From Knoxdaviesia capensis (taxonomy: Eukaryota; Ascomycota; Sordariomycetes; Microascales; Gondwanamycetaceae): 64,000 nt of DNA. The position numbers and the translations under genes are program-made. The notes under the pieces are model-generated. The model searched no databases. It saw nothing but the letters and a program-made list of their open reading frames with translations, and had not been told where the DNA came from. Position 1 is the stretch's first letter; each line of letters opens with the position of its first letter. Of this stretch, positions 44,651 to 57,278 are shown one piece after another. The stretch spans positions 583,315-647,314 of the forward strand of contig LNGK01000003.1 in NCBI GenBank assembly GCA_001510575.1, read 5' to 3'.

Positions 44651-45564
44651 TATTGGATGCTTCTTCCGAAATGATGATCCATACTCTTCACCCACATCCT
44701 TTTAATACCCTTTCCGCTTGGTCCATTTCCGTTTGGTTTCTTTTAATGTCATTGCTGCGCTTACGTCGTTATGAAGTTCCGAAGTTCCGGCCCTCATCTT
44801 TGATCTCCCCCTATTTCCCTCTCTGCTCACGTTCTCACGTTCTACGAATCTACATCATACCTAATCAGCACTACATTCTTCACCCCCTAACCTCTTTCCT
44901 GGTTCTTTATCTTCTTCCTTTCAGCGGTCATGTGATCACCAGCTTTTATGATTTCTTTTTATGAGCCTATCGTTCCTATAGACCATTTCATGTTTTTGCT
45001 TCCTTTTTCCTCTTTGCTTTGCTTGCTTTCGGCGTGGTTCTGGGTTGTTCCTGTACTAGACCGGGTATGGTTTGGAGTCTTGTTTTCCATTTTCCCTTTT
45101 CCATTTTTTTCTTCTTCATTTTTTTTCCTTTTCTCATGGCTTCTTTCAAAAACATGGTGCCGGGTGGTGGTCGGAATACGAGAATCAATGTCGATGGATG
45201 GTTCTCTTAGATGTTAACGAGCACTCCGGGACGGGCGAACTTGTGGTTTTTTCCCCTTAGACTCTTGGTGATTACACCAACTTTGCTTTTGCGTCGGTTT
45301 AGAATTATTAATTGAGAAACTTGTGTGTATTGGTAGCACACGGAATTAACACTACTTCCAGCCATGATCAAAATTGTGCAGGCATGAAAAAAAGGGGAAA
45401 AGAGTTTCACATGTGATTAATATCTGCACGGAGTCATTTGGAACATGTGATCTTGGTGCATGCTAAGCGTTATGTATTCTTTATGCTACAAAAATACCAG
45501 CCGAGCAAGAGAGAGCCGGGCAAAAAAAAACACAAGTTTGCTTCCTCTTGTGGCGGCACTCCAT
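44651..45564. other. convergent 3' flanks of LST7 and RPT3
   Basis: T-rich top strand after LST7, then the RPT3 3' end. No gene seen. Confidence 0.5.
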
Positions 45565-46927
45565 CTATCTATAGAAATCTAGCTTGTTCTCATCGGTGCT
45601 GCTCTTGACTTGGGCCGAGTAGGCGTCCTCCAGATCGGTCTGGATGATGTTGTAGCGGTTCTTGCGCACGGCGCGCAGGCCGGCCTCCTGCATGATGGCG
45701 GCGATGACGGCCCCGGACAGCGGGTCGTTGCGCACGATGAGCGAGTCGAGGTCGACCTCGGGGGCGAGCGACATCTTGGAGGCGATGGTGGTGAAGATGA
45801 GGCGGCGCTCGCGGCGGTCGCGCAGCGACGGGAATTCGATTTTGCGGTCGAGACGGCCCGGGCGCAGCAGGGCGGGGTCGAGCGTGTCGGCGCGGTTAGT
45901 GGCCATGATGACCTTGACGTTGGCGGTCTGGTCGAAGCCATCCATCTGGTTGAGCAGCTCGAGCAGGATGCGCTGCACCTCGCGGTCGGCGCCGGTCTGG
46001 GCGTCGAAGCGCTTGGTGGCGATGGCGTCGATCTCGTCGATGAAGATGATGGCGGGGGCGTTCTCGCGGGCCATGCGGAACACGTCGCGCACCATGCGCG
46101 GGCCCTCGCCGAGGTACTTCTGCACAAATTCCGAGCCGACCACGCGGATGAAGCTGGCGGTGGTTGAGTTGGCGACCGCCTTGACCAGCATGGTCTTGCC
46201 GGTGCCGGGCGGGCCGTACAGCAGCACGCCGCGCGGGGGGTCGATGCCGATCTGCTTGTACAGGTCGAAGTGGGTCAGCGGCAGCTCGACGGCCTCGCGG
46301 ATCTCCTGCTTCTGCATGTCGAGGCCGCCGACGTCGGCGTATGTGACATCGGGCTTTTCGTCGGCGCCCAGCATGGCAATGGACGAATCGGCTTCGGGAG
46401 GGAGGATGTCGACCAGGGCGTTCGAGTGGCGGTGCAGGGCGACGGAGGATGACGGCTTCAGCTGTTCTCGGTCCAGAGTCGACAGGATGCGCACGACGTA
46501 GTTAGAGCCGGTGCTAGACTGTACGATTCCGGTACTGGAGGGAGGCGGGAGGAAAGGGGAGGGAGACGGTTAGCTGGTGATCCGACTTTGTGGGGGGGAG
46601 GAGTGGTGCAAATTGCACGCCACCAGGGACTTACTTTTGATCAATGGCCTCCATAAACTGGCCAATGACCAGCGGCACACTCTTGATTCGCTTGATCTCC
46701 TCCTGGGCACGCACGAGCTCACGCTTTAAGCTGCGCTGCTCATCTTTGATGTACTCCTCCTGGAGTTGGATGTACTCCAGTTGCCGTTGTAGCTTTTTCA
46801 GGGTGGCATATTCGTCACCACCGTCGGCCATGCCGTCAAAGCCGTCCACGTTCGGGATTGTCGACGAGGCGGTTTTTCGTGCGAGAGCGGCATGGTTGAT
46901 GCCGGACTCGACGAGCACGTCGGCCAT
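45565..46927 (-). CDS. RPT3: 26S proteasome regulatory ATPase Rpt3
   Basis: Exons 46927-46635 and 46534-45565 (100-nt intron) encode 420 residues, close to yeast Rpt3. It is one of six AAA+ ATPases that unfold substrates at the base of the 19S cap. An N-terminal coiled coil (about 42-85) and an OB-type segment ([17 protein letters not shown]) precede the AAA domain with Walker A GPPGTGKT (205-212), Walker B IIFIDEID (260-267), sensor ATNRAD and Arg fingers around [10 protein letters not shown]. The C terminus FYR is a hydrophobic-Tyr-X motif that docks in the 20S alpha ring and opens the gate. A PACE-like GGCGGCAAA lies about 60 bp upstream of the start. Confidence 0.97.
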
Positions 46928-49151
46928 GGCTGGGGATGTGACGGGAAATCCGGAGGAGTGGAGGAGGTGGTGATGAGGTTCGGCGGCGGCAAACGAGGCA
47001 CCGAGGATGGGAGAATCACGGTGGTTGGGAGGAGATACGGATCAAGTGAAAGGAAAAAAACAATGAGGTGTGAAAAGAAAAGGTGATACTGGGAGATGCG
47101 GGAGGGACAGTTTGTGGACTGTTTGCTGTCGATGTTTGATATCAGAAATGGTGGATGGTGTTGTTGTTGACGAAAGAAGATTTGGCGGCTACAGCTCTGA
47201 ATTTGGCAGTGTCGTCAAGTTGCTGGCTGACATTGGACACGCGGAGAGTGGCAGCCTCACGGTAAAATGCCGGTAGAACCAATCGGATTACATAAGACAG
47301 GAGTCAGCACTGTGCTCCGTGATCGCTCACTAGCCTGGCGATGTTTGGCGGTTGGTTGGAGGCATGTCAGGGCGAGCCATTCCGAAACAGGCCGACGCAG
47401 GTGGGTCCGGTTGAAGCAACCTCAGCGACGTGATTGGCCTATGCCCCATAACAGCAGATATTGGGGAAGAAGTTCAAAGTGGAAATCTAGGACAGACACG
47501 AGCCTTAACCTTCAACCGACCGTCTGCACATGCAGGCTGGATGCAGGCAGAAGCTGACAAGAACATGTATGAACAGTATACATACAGACAGAGACCAGCA
47601 GCAGCATGTGCCTAAAAGGTACACGATGCAAGGTGCCGTGCCGTGTGTGCGGCGTCACGATAGTTTTGGCATGGAGGGGAAACGGAGACGACCAGGTGAG
47701 GCTCGTCTGCTTTTTTCTTTCTTTTTTTCGCTAGGAGAGTCACCGGGAGAGGAGCCGTGATGCAGCAAAATAGGGCCCCCTGGATAAGTGAAACCCCCTT
47801 CTACACGAAAGAATGCTCGCAGTAGAACAACTGGCCTGGGGCCGGTGAGATTGCAAAACTGAATCGTGGGAATTGCTCTCATCTTCCATCGTCAAAGTGG
47901 CTTGCTCCTCAAGTGAGGTGGCAGGCAAGTTTTGGCCTGAAATCGCGCCAGTCTCCAGTACGGCCGATCTGTTAGTGTTTGCCACCGACCAACTGGGGCG
48001 AGCCTTATCGGAGTGGAGGTTCCAGTTCACACGGCGTTATCAGGCTTTCAGACGTTGGCGGGCCCGTTTTTAGCGGGAATCCTGGATTTATTGGGGACCA
48101 GCCTGGATCGAGCCCGGCGAGGTACTCATTCTACCGAGACCTGGCTATGGCGATACATCCCTCACACAGTGTGCTTCGCTTCAACAACATCCGTGACAGG
48201 CACAGTCACCATTCACCTAATCGTGACTCTTCTTCGTAGTCCCTCTTCCGTGTCTTTTTCTTTTCTCCCTCTCCTCATTATTTTCTTCTTCCTTTTCTTT
48301 TCCCCCCCCTTTTTCATAGCTAACCACCAAACCAACAATTCTCCCTCCCAGGGTTCTCTCGTCCAACTCTTCTCTTCTCTCTACCAGCTTCACTTCCTCT
48401 TCTCCTCCCCTCGTTTTCCTTTTCTGCTGCTCTTCCTCTCGTACAAGCACAGCCTGTCCTCAAGTTTTCGTCTTTTCCCTTCCCTTCATCTAGTTTCACC
48501 TTATTCCACGCTTCAGTCTCGCCTGCATGTCTGCCTTGCTGATGCTTCCCGATCTTCACCTTCTCCATATCTTCAGATAGCTCGTATACTCAACTCAACA
48601 TCCGCCTAAATCTTCTACTGTTCCTTGTCTTGGCCGTCTCCTTGTTCTCTTTGTTGCTTCGTGCCTAATCCAGTTTTTTCCTCTCTGCCTGCTCTGCTAC
48701 GTGTGCTGTCTTGTTTGGTTGACTCCAATCTATTCTCCGACCATTTTTACTCATTCCCACCTTGACTTTCTCTCACCTTTTCTGTTTCTCCCTCTCCCTC
48801 CCTCACTTCCCCACGGACGGTCCCTTTGCCTTTCCATCCGCCGTGCACCGCCTTACAAGCGAACATTGTGATCCTGTTCTGTACTCTCCGGTGTTACCAC
48901 CCCGGCTCTGGTTCCGATCCCGCTCGTTTCGGCAATCTTTCCAGTCTTTGTAATTGCCCGCCCCGCCACTTTCGGAAGTTTGTGGTTTTCTTCCCTCCGT
49001 GATTCACTGTTCATCTTTTGACTGGCTTCCCTCCTCCTTTCTAATCCCCTTCCTGTGTTTTCCGGCTCTCCGACAGCCTTGCTCTTTGTGACTGTTTATT
49101 TGCGTGATCCCGTTTTCTTTGCGTGAATTCCCCGACCCCCCACGAGCCAAC
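46928..49151. promoter_or_regulatory. divergent region between RPT3 and the 49.2-kb gene
   Basis: 46985-46993 is GGCGGCAAA, one base off the yeast Rpn4 box GGTGGCAAA. From about 48220 the top strand is pyrimidine-rich and leads to the start at 49152. No gene recognised between. Confidence 0.45.
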
Positions 49152-49873
49152 ATGTCTTCGTCAATCGCCATACCATCGACCCCCTCGGCGACCACTTCGG
49201 CGTCGTACGGTGTGTCTCCGAAATCGTCTTCCTCGTCGGCCTCGTCGTATTTGAGCTCGCCACCCTCTCCGAACTCGCCGTCTTCCCCCAGCCAATCTAA
49301 AAAGCAACGACGCCCGAGCCTTCTAAGTATGTCTGAATCCACACATAGTGCAGTACCCTTTTAACTCGAGTTTTATCTTATTCTCTATGCTGGCTCTCCT
49401 GGGACTGACATTTTTAATCCGCTTGTAGGCTCTGCTATCATGAAGCAGGAGACTACCGTCATCAACATTGGAGACCCGGATGGCCCGCCTCAACTGGTAA
49501 GATATCCACTTCCGCCTGTCCCCGGGCCGTCTACGACGACACATTCAAAATTACTGGAGTCTAACCTGTTCCCTCGTCTTGAACCTTCAGATCTCGTACC
49601 TTTCTTCCAGCCAGGGCTACCTCTGGAATCCTGGTATGTATCTCGCTCCCCCTATGACGCAGCGTCGGCTTTTTTTGCCCCCCGTGGTTTCTTGTTTCGG
49701 ATGCCCGACAGAACAAGAGCCCTGACTGATCTTGCTCTCCCTTTGTGTTCTGTACAGAAATCTTCATTCCCTCCTACGTCGACTGCGATTACACCCCCCT
49801 AACGAACCTTCGCGAGCCCGTCCACGAGATCCATCTCAGCGATGAGGAAGCTCAAACGCTTCTTCCCCACTAG
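49152..49873 (+). CDS. small four-exon protein, unrecognised
   Basis: Exons 49152-49326, 49429-49496, 49591-49633 and 49758-49873 join in frame to 133 residues; each intron has a good donor (GTATGT, GTAAGA, GTATGT) and a pyrimidine tract. The first ~58 residues are almost all Ser/Pro/Ala with a basic KKQRRPS end, likely disordered. The second half is compact: IMKQETTVINIGDPDGPP, then YLSSSQGYLWNPEIFIPSY, then DYTPLTNLREPVHEIHL and a final DEEAQTLLPH. I do not recognise a named domain, but frame conservation over three introns and the ordered C-terminal half argue for a real gene. A long C/T-rich leader precedes it. Function unknown. Confidence 0.75.
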
Positions 49874-51125
49874 ATGTCCCCCCAAACTTTGCCACACCGT
49901 CCCTCTTCCCCCCTCGACCTGATAATTGGATATTACGGAAAAACCTCCCCAACCGAATCTTAACATAGTCCCATATTACCTACGAATAATGGCAGGTTGC
50001 TTTTTTGGCCGGTCGTTTTCCGGGTCCTCCGATCTTCAACCAAGTCAAGCCTGACAGGGGCGGTGTGGCCAACTTTGGAGGGCATGACACCTTCGGATGG
50101 AACTCACCCACATCAACTTATGTCTGATACTTCTTTTGTTCGGCCATGATTTCCTTTCCGTCATATTCCGCTTTTGGTTTTTACGTTCTTATCTCTTGCT
50201 TTTCTTTTCTCGTTTGGTGTTTCACATCCCGGGCGAGGCGGTATACCCTGGACAGAGCAGACTGAGATCCTGCTGCCCGGTTCCCAACCCTACTGTGTCT
50301 CACTCACGCTGTGGGCTGCCGGGTGTTTGCAGGTCTCTAATCATGATCTTTCTTCTTTTTCTTTTTTCTTTTTCTTTTACCTTGGAGGGAGTCTGGTGCA
50401 AGAATCCGTTACGGGTCAGCAAGGATAATCAGGTTTTGGTCATATATATCTTCTTCCCTCTTCATGTATTACAGGGACCGTCGCTTTAATTTCATGTTTC
50501 ATGCCTCATGGTCTTTTTTTCTTTTCTTTCCGTTTTTCCAGCTCGACACTTTTTTCTGAATGGTTGATACTCTTTAACAGAGACCACCAGTAGTTTACCT
50601 TCAAATACAAACCCAGCTCTTAGAATATTTCCCAGCAGATGTGCTTAAAATGTTGATTTTATAAGATATTGGCTCTTGACTACTTCAGTCTCCTATGATA
50701 TTCTGACCGCCGCTAACCGGCGGGCGGAAGATAAGCCATGAAGTGGTAGATCGAGGCTTGATAAGCTAGGCGCTGGCGGGTCTGAAAAAGAACAAAAACA
50801 GCTTATGTAACGTGAATCCAGTTGACAGACCCCTCGTTCTGGTTGGGCAGTTGTTCGCCTGCTTTTTCTTGTCTTTGCTGCTGCATGATCGGAGCATTGC
50901 CCCACGTTCTTGAGATCTTCAGAGCTGTGGTTCACCTATTTTTTTTTCTGTGTTCTGATTTCCTGCGACAACGAAAGTATACCCCACGATTTCTCTCGAC
51001 ATTCGATCTCTCCCTCTGCCCTCTAACTTTTTGTTTCTTGGAAGCAAGGGACTGTAATTGGTCTCATTCCGCGTGGATCCTTTTTATTTTTATTTTTATT
51101 TCTTGAAAACATCAGATTGCGGAGT
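49874..51125. other. intergenic, no gene seen
   Basis: 3' flank of the small gene and upstream region of the prefoldin gene; T-rich patches and no coding signal. Confidence 0.5.
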
Positions 51126-52247
51126 ATGGCGGAAGTTCAGTCGTCCTCGTGAGTTGGAATCCCAGGCAGACGCATTTTGATCACCCCGAGCGGCGACGCG
51201 CCTCCGGCGTACCGGGATGTAAAGTAGAGATAGAGGATGTGTTATCTGTTTTCTTACTAACACGGTGCCGGTGTGGTTGATAATGTCCAGACGCGAGGCC
51301 GGGGCGACGAATCCCCGAGGCATCCCGTATGCGCCGTTTGTGGACCGGGTGGAGGACTACGTGACGACACGGGAGGATGTGGAGGCCACATTGCGGAACT
51401 TCCAGGAGATGATATCGTATGTGCTTCGACGTCGCTACCGAGCCTATGGTAGTGTGTATACATTTGACCCGACTTTCCTACTCACTACTTTGTTGTCTCG
51501 GGGCTAGGAAATACCAGTTTATGGAGATGAACCTGCAAAAACGGGTGTCGGGGCTGAAAGAGAAGATTCCGGATATCCAGAAGACGTTGGAGACTGTCAA
51601 GTTCCTGAAGACACGGACGGTATGTTCCATGGACACCTAGCGCGCATAACAAGCGGTGGAGGCAGCCAAGCTGACAAACAACTCCTTTGCAGGACGACGC
51701 GGAGCCGATCGAGACGACGTTTGAACTCAACGACACCCTCTACGCGAAAGCTACGGTGGCGGCGACGGACGAGGTGTACATCTGGCTGGGGGTAGGTGCA
51801 ATGGTCCTGGGGAACCGCTACGGATGCTTGAGTCGGGGCCGGCAGAGCGACATTGGACACGCGGGAGGTCTACAGGAGGTGCGGATGTGCCGGGACTGAC
51901 ATCTCTCGTTCTCTCTCTAGGCTAACATCATGCTGTCGTACCCGATCGACGAGGCCGAGACGCTGCTGGACGACAAGCTGTCAGCGGCGAAGCAAACGGT
52001 GTCGAATTGCGTGGAGGACCTGGACTTCCTGCGGGACCAGATCACGGTGGGTTCTTATATCTCGCGCTCATATGCTTGCGTATCTGGGCCCCCCGGACTA
52101 ACTTCTCACTCTGGCCTGTAGACGATGGAAGTGGCGATTGCGCGGGTGTACAACTGGGACGTGGTGCAGAAGCGGAAAGAAAAGGCCGACAAGGAGAGCG
52201 AGCCGCGCGGGGAGAAGGGCGAGATTGAGGCCGGGCCGGCGAGTTAG
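51126..52247 (+). CDS. PAC10: prefoldin subunit 3 (VBP1/Pac10/Gim2)
   Basis: Six exons (51126-51148, 51291-51416, 51508-51619, 51693-51791, 51921-52046, 52122-52247) give 203 residues in frame. Prefoldin is a cytosolic jellyfish-shaped hexamer that hands nascent actin and tubulin to the TRiC chaperonin; subunit 3 is alpha-class. The N-terminal helix (VDRVEDYVTTREDVEATLRN) and central KYQFMEMNLQKRVSGLKEKI form one coiled-coil arm, the beta hairpins lie around FELNDTLYAKATV and VYIWLGANIMLSYPIDEA, and the second arm is LLDDKLSAAKQTVSNCVEDL followed by VAIARVYNWDVVQKRK. The first exon is only 23 nt. Five introns in 1.1 kb make this the most intron-dense gene here. Confidence 0.94.
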
Positions 52248-54000
52248 ACGTGGGAGATTCGTCCCGGTTGATTTATGAATGATCACGCATCTTTTTTCTT
52301 CTTTTGTTTTTTTTGGGATGGCGGTTTACTGTGATTGATTTTGTTTGATGCTTTGGGGTGTTTTATTTTTGGATGCTTGCTTTTTCTCTTGGGAACATGG
52401 TCTGCATGACAGGGTTAATTGAACCAAAAGCCCCCCCCCCCAAAGGAAACGGAATGAAATGAAATGAAGACGACGAGAGTCTGCAGATGGGCTCTCATCC
52501 TAGACAGACACACACACACACAAAGTCCTACGAACAAAAAAATGTGTGTTTGCCGGCCGTTTCTGTTACACACAGCCAGCCTATCACATGGCACAGTGGA
52601 TTCACGGTGGGCGGGCGGCGGATGTGGCTGGTGGCTACTCCAGGAATGGGAAAGCTGGGAGGGGGGACGAGGAAGAGAGCACCACGATGAAGCAAGGGAG
52701 AACGGGGGAAACTAGACAGAATGAAGGACTCTGCTTTGTGGGTTGTCGATGCGGTTCTTCTGGGAACGTGGTGTGGTGGATGAACAAGCTTGGAGATGAG
52801 GGTGGTGGCAGGAGGGTACGGGGACTTTCTGGACTGGGGGGTGGACGAGCAAGCACTGACGATGGTTGAAAGTCGCCGGGCGGGCCGGCGCAGCCACACA
52901 TCCAGTACAGACAGACTTACACATCGACTGACGCACACCGACGAAGGGGAATCGAGAAGACTCAGGTTCATCTCGAGGGAAAGTCTGGCCGTCGCAAGAA
53001 GAATCGGGGGGACATAGAGATCACGTGCTCGCCCGAGAGAGAACGAAGTCAATCTCGGGACTACGGCACACGCACCAAGTCGCCGGCGGGGGGCTGAGGA
53101 TATAATGGCAGGCGAGGCCTGGTGCGTTGGGGGTAGCACAGCTTCACGGTCTGTCTGCTCTCGCTTCCGGCGGATGCAATCTCCCAGCAAAAGACAGATA
53201 TCCATCTCGTCCCCATATTGTGAATTGTGGCCGGGTGGGAGGATACAGGGTTAATGCTGTTGTTGGGTTGTGCCAGCTGTGGACACCTGCATGTAGCTGG
53301 CATAACCTAAAAAATCCCCTTTCATAAGGCCCGCCAGTCTGGCTATCAACTTCACAAGCAGCTTCATAACCCCTCTTTAGTCAATCCAGGCATTTTTGCT
53401 CCTTTGCCCCCCCCCTCACTTTGAATATCTTGCTTCGCTCTCTGTTGCCCCCCTGGAAACTCTATTCCATTAATTATTCCTCTAAACGGCTTATTCCCAA
53501 GCAGTTATACGAGTCTCTCTCTCTCTCTCTCTCTTATACTGCACTACACTACGTTCCTCTAGCAAGCACCCGATCTCCACCCTGCCTAAAAGCCAGCTTT
53601 TTTAGTTTTGGGACCAGGAATCCAAGGCTGGAAGAAGAAGTAATTCCTGCATTCTAACGTCACCCTGGCTCATTTTTTTCTTCCCCTTTGAATTTCCATT
53701 CGTCTGCTACTCCTTGCTTCCTAGAAAAACATCTAGGATATCTTTCCCCGTTTCTTTTTTTTCTTACTCTTTTTCTGCCTTCGCATCTACACTTACACTA
53801 CTTCTCTTCATCCGTGGATATAACAATCTGTATAGATCCGTTTCTCTTTATCTCTCTATCTCTATTGTCTACTATCTGCCTGATTGAATCTTAATTTTCC
53901 CTCTCCTGTGCTCTTTTTTATCTCCTCTTCAAACCAAAACTTAACTCGAAACTCTCCCCTGGATCACCCAGCTCTGTCTCTCATTTCACAGTTGCCCAAC
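52248..54000. promoter_or_regulatory. prefoldin 3' flank and SEC14 upstream region
   Basis: Contains a C tract (about 52430-52440), and from about 53400 a C/T-rich leader with a CT repeat (53515-53533) running to the SEC14 start. No gene supported. Confidence 0.45.
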
Positions 54001-55567
54001 ATGATGAAGCTCGACCCCAAGTACGACAACTATGACTACCCGACCACGGCTCCCGTCAAGCAGGATGGCCACCCGGGCTTTCTGTCGGCCGACCAGCAGA
54101 GCAAGGTTGAGCAGCTGCGCCTGATGCTGGAGGCCGAGGGCTGCACTGAGCGTCTTGATACCATCACTCTTGTAGGTTCCTTTTCTTCTGCTTTTTTTTT
54201 CTGTTTTCCTGACTCGGGGTGCTTTTCCGTGTTGGACAACTTCGCTCGAATGACCGGGACACGGCGATGGAAAAGGGGGCGGCCGATTGAGAGGCCTTCA
54301 TTTCCGCTGCCCAACACCGCCGCCCCTATCTTATCTACCTACAGCCACAACTGTGTTTGCTAACCTGACATTTTGTTTCCTCCAAATCCAGCTTCGATTC
54401 CTCCGTGCCCGCAAGTTCGATGTCATGCTCGCAAAGAAGATGTAAGCAAACCATCCGTGTTTGGTGTGGCGCCAACAACCCTCGACAATCCCGATATCCG
54501 GTGTGCTGGAACGGCGTGTTTCTTTCTTCATCTCATTTGCGGGAGAGCTAGCCAAGAACCAAAAAAAAAAAAAAAAAAACCCTTGAAAAGGACTGAGTTG
54601 ATCGGCCGGATCGGATTGACTAACGTTGTGCGACTTTGCCCATCTTTAGGTTCATGGATTGCGAGGCCTGGAGAAAGGAGACCAAGCTGGACGAGAACGT
54701 TCCCACCTGGGATTTTCCCGAGAAGCCCGGCGTCAACAAGTTCTACAAGCAGTTCTACCACAAGACCGACAAGGTGAGTCGACCATCGCCACCACCATCC
54801 TGGCAGCTTGTGCCAATCTTGGCTGCATTTGTTTACTGCCGATCATCTCCACGCCTTGGCCCCCTCAACTGTACTAACTTAGACCTAAACTTGAAACTCC
54901 GCTCTAGGATGGCCGCCCCGTCTACATCGAGACCCTCGGTGGCATCGATCTGACCGAGATGTACAAGCTGACCAGCTCCGAGCGCATGCTGACCAACCTT
55001 GCCGTTGAATACGAACGTCTTGCCGATCCCCGTCTGCCCGCCTGCAGCCGCAAGGCCGGCCACCTCCTCGAGACCTGCTGCACCATTATGGACCTGAAGG
55101 GTGTCGCCCTGACCCGTGTGCCCCAGGTGTACACCCACGTGCAGGCTGCGTCGGTACTATCGCAGAACTACTACCCCGAGCGTCTGGGCCGGCTGTACCT
55201 GATCAACGCGCCGTGGGGCTTCTCGACCGTGTGGTCCGTCGTCCGCCGTTGGATTGACCCTGTTACCGTCGACAAGATCCACATTCTCGGCTCCAACTAC
55301 AAAAATGAGCTGCTCACCCAGGTGCCGGCCGAGCACCTCCCCGTCGAGTTTGGAGGCACCTGCAAGTGCGAAGGCGGCTGCGAGAACAGCGATGCCGGCC
55401 CGTGGCACGATCCCCAGTGGGCGCGCCCGCCCAAGTGGCAGGCCGCTGCTGCCGCCCCCACCAAGACCGAGGCGCCGGCCCCCGAACCGTCCAAGGCTGC
55501 CGCGCCCACGCCTGCTGCCGCCCCGGCCGAGACGGGTGTGGCTGACCCCGCCCCGGCTGCGGCGTAA
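54001..55567 (+). CDS. SEC14: Sec14 phosphatidylinositol/phosphatidylcholine transfer protein
   Basis: Exons 54001-54171, 54392-54441, 54650-54773 and 54908-55567 encode 334 residues. Sec14 exchanges PI and PC and supports PI4P production for Golgi export. The CRAL-TRIO-N part has LRLMLEAEGCTERLDTITL and LRFLRARKFDVMLAKKM; the lipid-binding domain has RPVYIETLGGIDLTEMY, TCCTIMDLKGVALTRV and SQNYYPERLGRLYLINAPWG. It ends with LPVEFGGTCKCEGGCENSD and then an Ala/Pro-rich tail of ~55 residues longer than yeast Sec14. Introns of 220, 208 and 134 nt. Codon use is that of a highly expressed gene in the conserved part. Confidence 0.96.
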
Positions 55568-56477
55568 CCTTGGATATAGAGCTGAGGCTGTTCCTATGTG
55601 TCACTTGATGTCTGGGGAGCAGTGAAGTTTTTTGTTCTCTTTCTCAAGCCTGTGGCCAAGCCATAAAAAAACAAGACCCTGTTTCTCCTCGCTACCCTTT
55701 TTTCTTTTCTTTTCGTTGCAATCTTTTGTTTTTCTAAGCCAGAGCAATACACATATGACTATGATTAAACACAGACCGCCGATCTTGTCTTTTCTTTTTT
55801 TTCTTTTTGATCGTTATTGACTTTTGGCAGTTGGCGAGATTATAAACAGGCGAAGACTATTCGGGAGTAGAGAAAAAAGAAGCCGCTTGAAGCAGGGAAG
55901 AGGGATCTGTGTCTTTCTATTTTATTAGTTTATTTTTTATTGTGTGCCTTCGTTTGCGAACCATAGGTAGATGCGGGGGAGGCTGATTTTACTTTTGCTC
56001 AACCTGCGTTGTCTTTTTTTAACTGAAGGAAATATACAGGCGTCTGTTTTGTTCTTGTTACCTGGATCGTATCCGGATTCGTGATCTGTTGGTGGTGATG
56101 AATGGCGGGTTGTCCTATCCTGTTTACATGGACCTAGGGTGAAAGGGACTGGTGTTGCACTGCATCTGCTTGTGAATGTAACGTATATTCCTGGTATTGT
56201 GAGCGTCTCGGCTCGTGTACATGCACATGTGTGTGTAGAAAAAGCAAACAACCGGAGCTCAACGCCGCGTATTCGTGCATATGAAGAAGAAAAACAAACA
56301 AGAACAAGTCATGCCGTCGCATATCCTGGCGTTAGGAAAAACCTAGTCGTATCTAACATTAATTCTGAGACGGGGGGTGGTGTTGAGTGTACCCTAGGTA
56401 TTCGTGCAAAAGATGAGGGAGTCGTTAAAAGTCAAGTGAGAGAGTAAAAAGAGAGGAAACGCAGAGAGAAACAGGTG
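55568..56477. other. convergent 3' flanks of SEC14 and NSL1
   Basis: T-rich 3' UTR-like DNA; no gene seen. Confidence 0.5.
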
Positions 56478-57278
56478 TCACGACGACTCGGCAGCGTACT
56501 GGCCAGCGACACGCGCGCGCTCCATCTTCGCGACGGTGGCGGGCATATCGCGTTTCAAGCGGGTCAGCCCGTCGACCGCGGCACGGAAGGTTGCCTCGAC
56601 GTGGGGCTGGCGGTCCAGCGGCGCGGCGGCCACGGCCGCGCCGGCGCCACCCGCACCGGCAGCCTGGACGCGCGCGGCGACGGCGGTGTCGTCAGCGGCC
56701 AGCCCCGCGCGGAAGCGCTCGGCGACGACCGACGCGGCGTGCACGGGGAGTTTGTGTTTCAGGGCGGCGATCTCGGCGAGCAGGTCCTCCTCTTCGCGGG
56801 CGAGCTCGAGCACGCGGTCGTGCATGCGGTGGTCGAACGGCTCGTACACCACGGCGGCGGCGGCGGCAGTGGCTGTGGAATCGCGGGAGGCGGCGGCGGC
56901 GGAGGCGGGGTCGAGGGCGGCGGAGAGCGTGGTTGCCGAGAGCGGGAGGCCGTTTATGGAGATGTTGGGGGCGGCGAGGGTGTAGGTTACTGCGATGTAC
57001 TGCGCGGGGGGTGGTTGTTAGCGGGCGGGGGAGGGAGGGAGGGCAAAGCTGATGAATGCAGGGGACGGAGGCAGCCGACGTACTTGGTTTACGAGCACCT
57101 CGATCTGGGCGCGCAGGTCGTCTCCGCCGGCGGCATCCGCGCCGGCCGGACTGGCGCCGTCGACGGGCGGGAAGGCCTCGTTGAGGCGGTCGGCGGCGGC
57201 GCGCTGGATGTTGGCGACCAGGTAGTCCAGGTCGTCGGGGCTTTGCAGCTCGATCTTGCGCTGGGCGGCCGGGTCCAT
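56478..57278 (-). CDS. NSL1: kinetochore Mis12/MIND complex subunit Nsl1 (Mis14)
   Basis: Exons 57278-57084 and 56999-56478 (84-nt intron, GTACGT donor) encode 238 residues. The opening RKIELQSPDDLDYLVANIQ followed by RLNEAFPP is the Mis14 family signature. The second exon has the short YEPFDHRMHDRVLELAREEE block, a coiled coil and a C-terminal helix. Nsl1/Mis14 joins Mis12, Nnf1 and Dsn1 to link centromeric chromatin with Ndc80 at the outer kinetochore. Two Ala-rich stretches (about 100-125 and 190-205) are low-complexity. The gene is head-to-tail with the phosphoglycerate mutase gene on the same strand, 660 bp apart. Confidence 0.9.
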
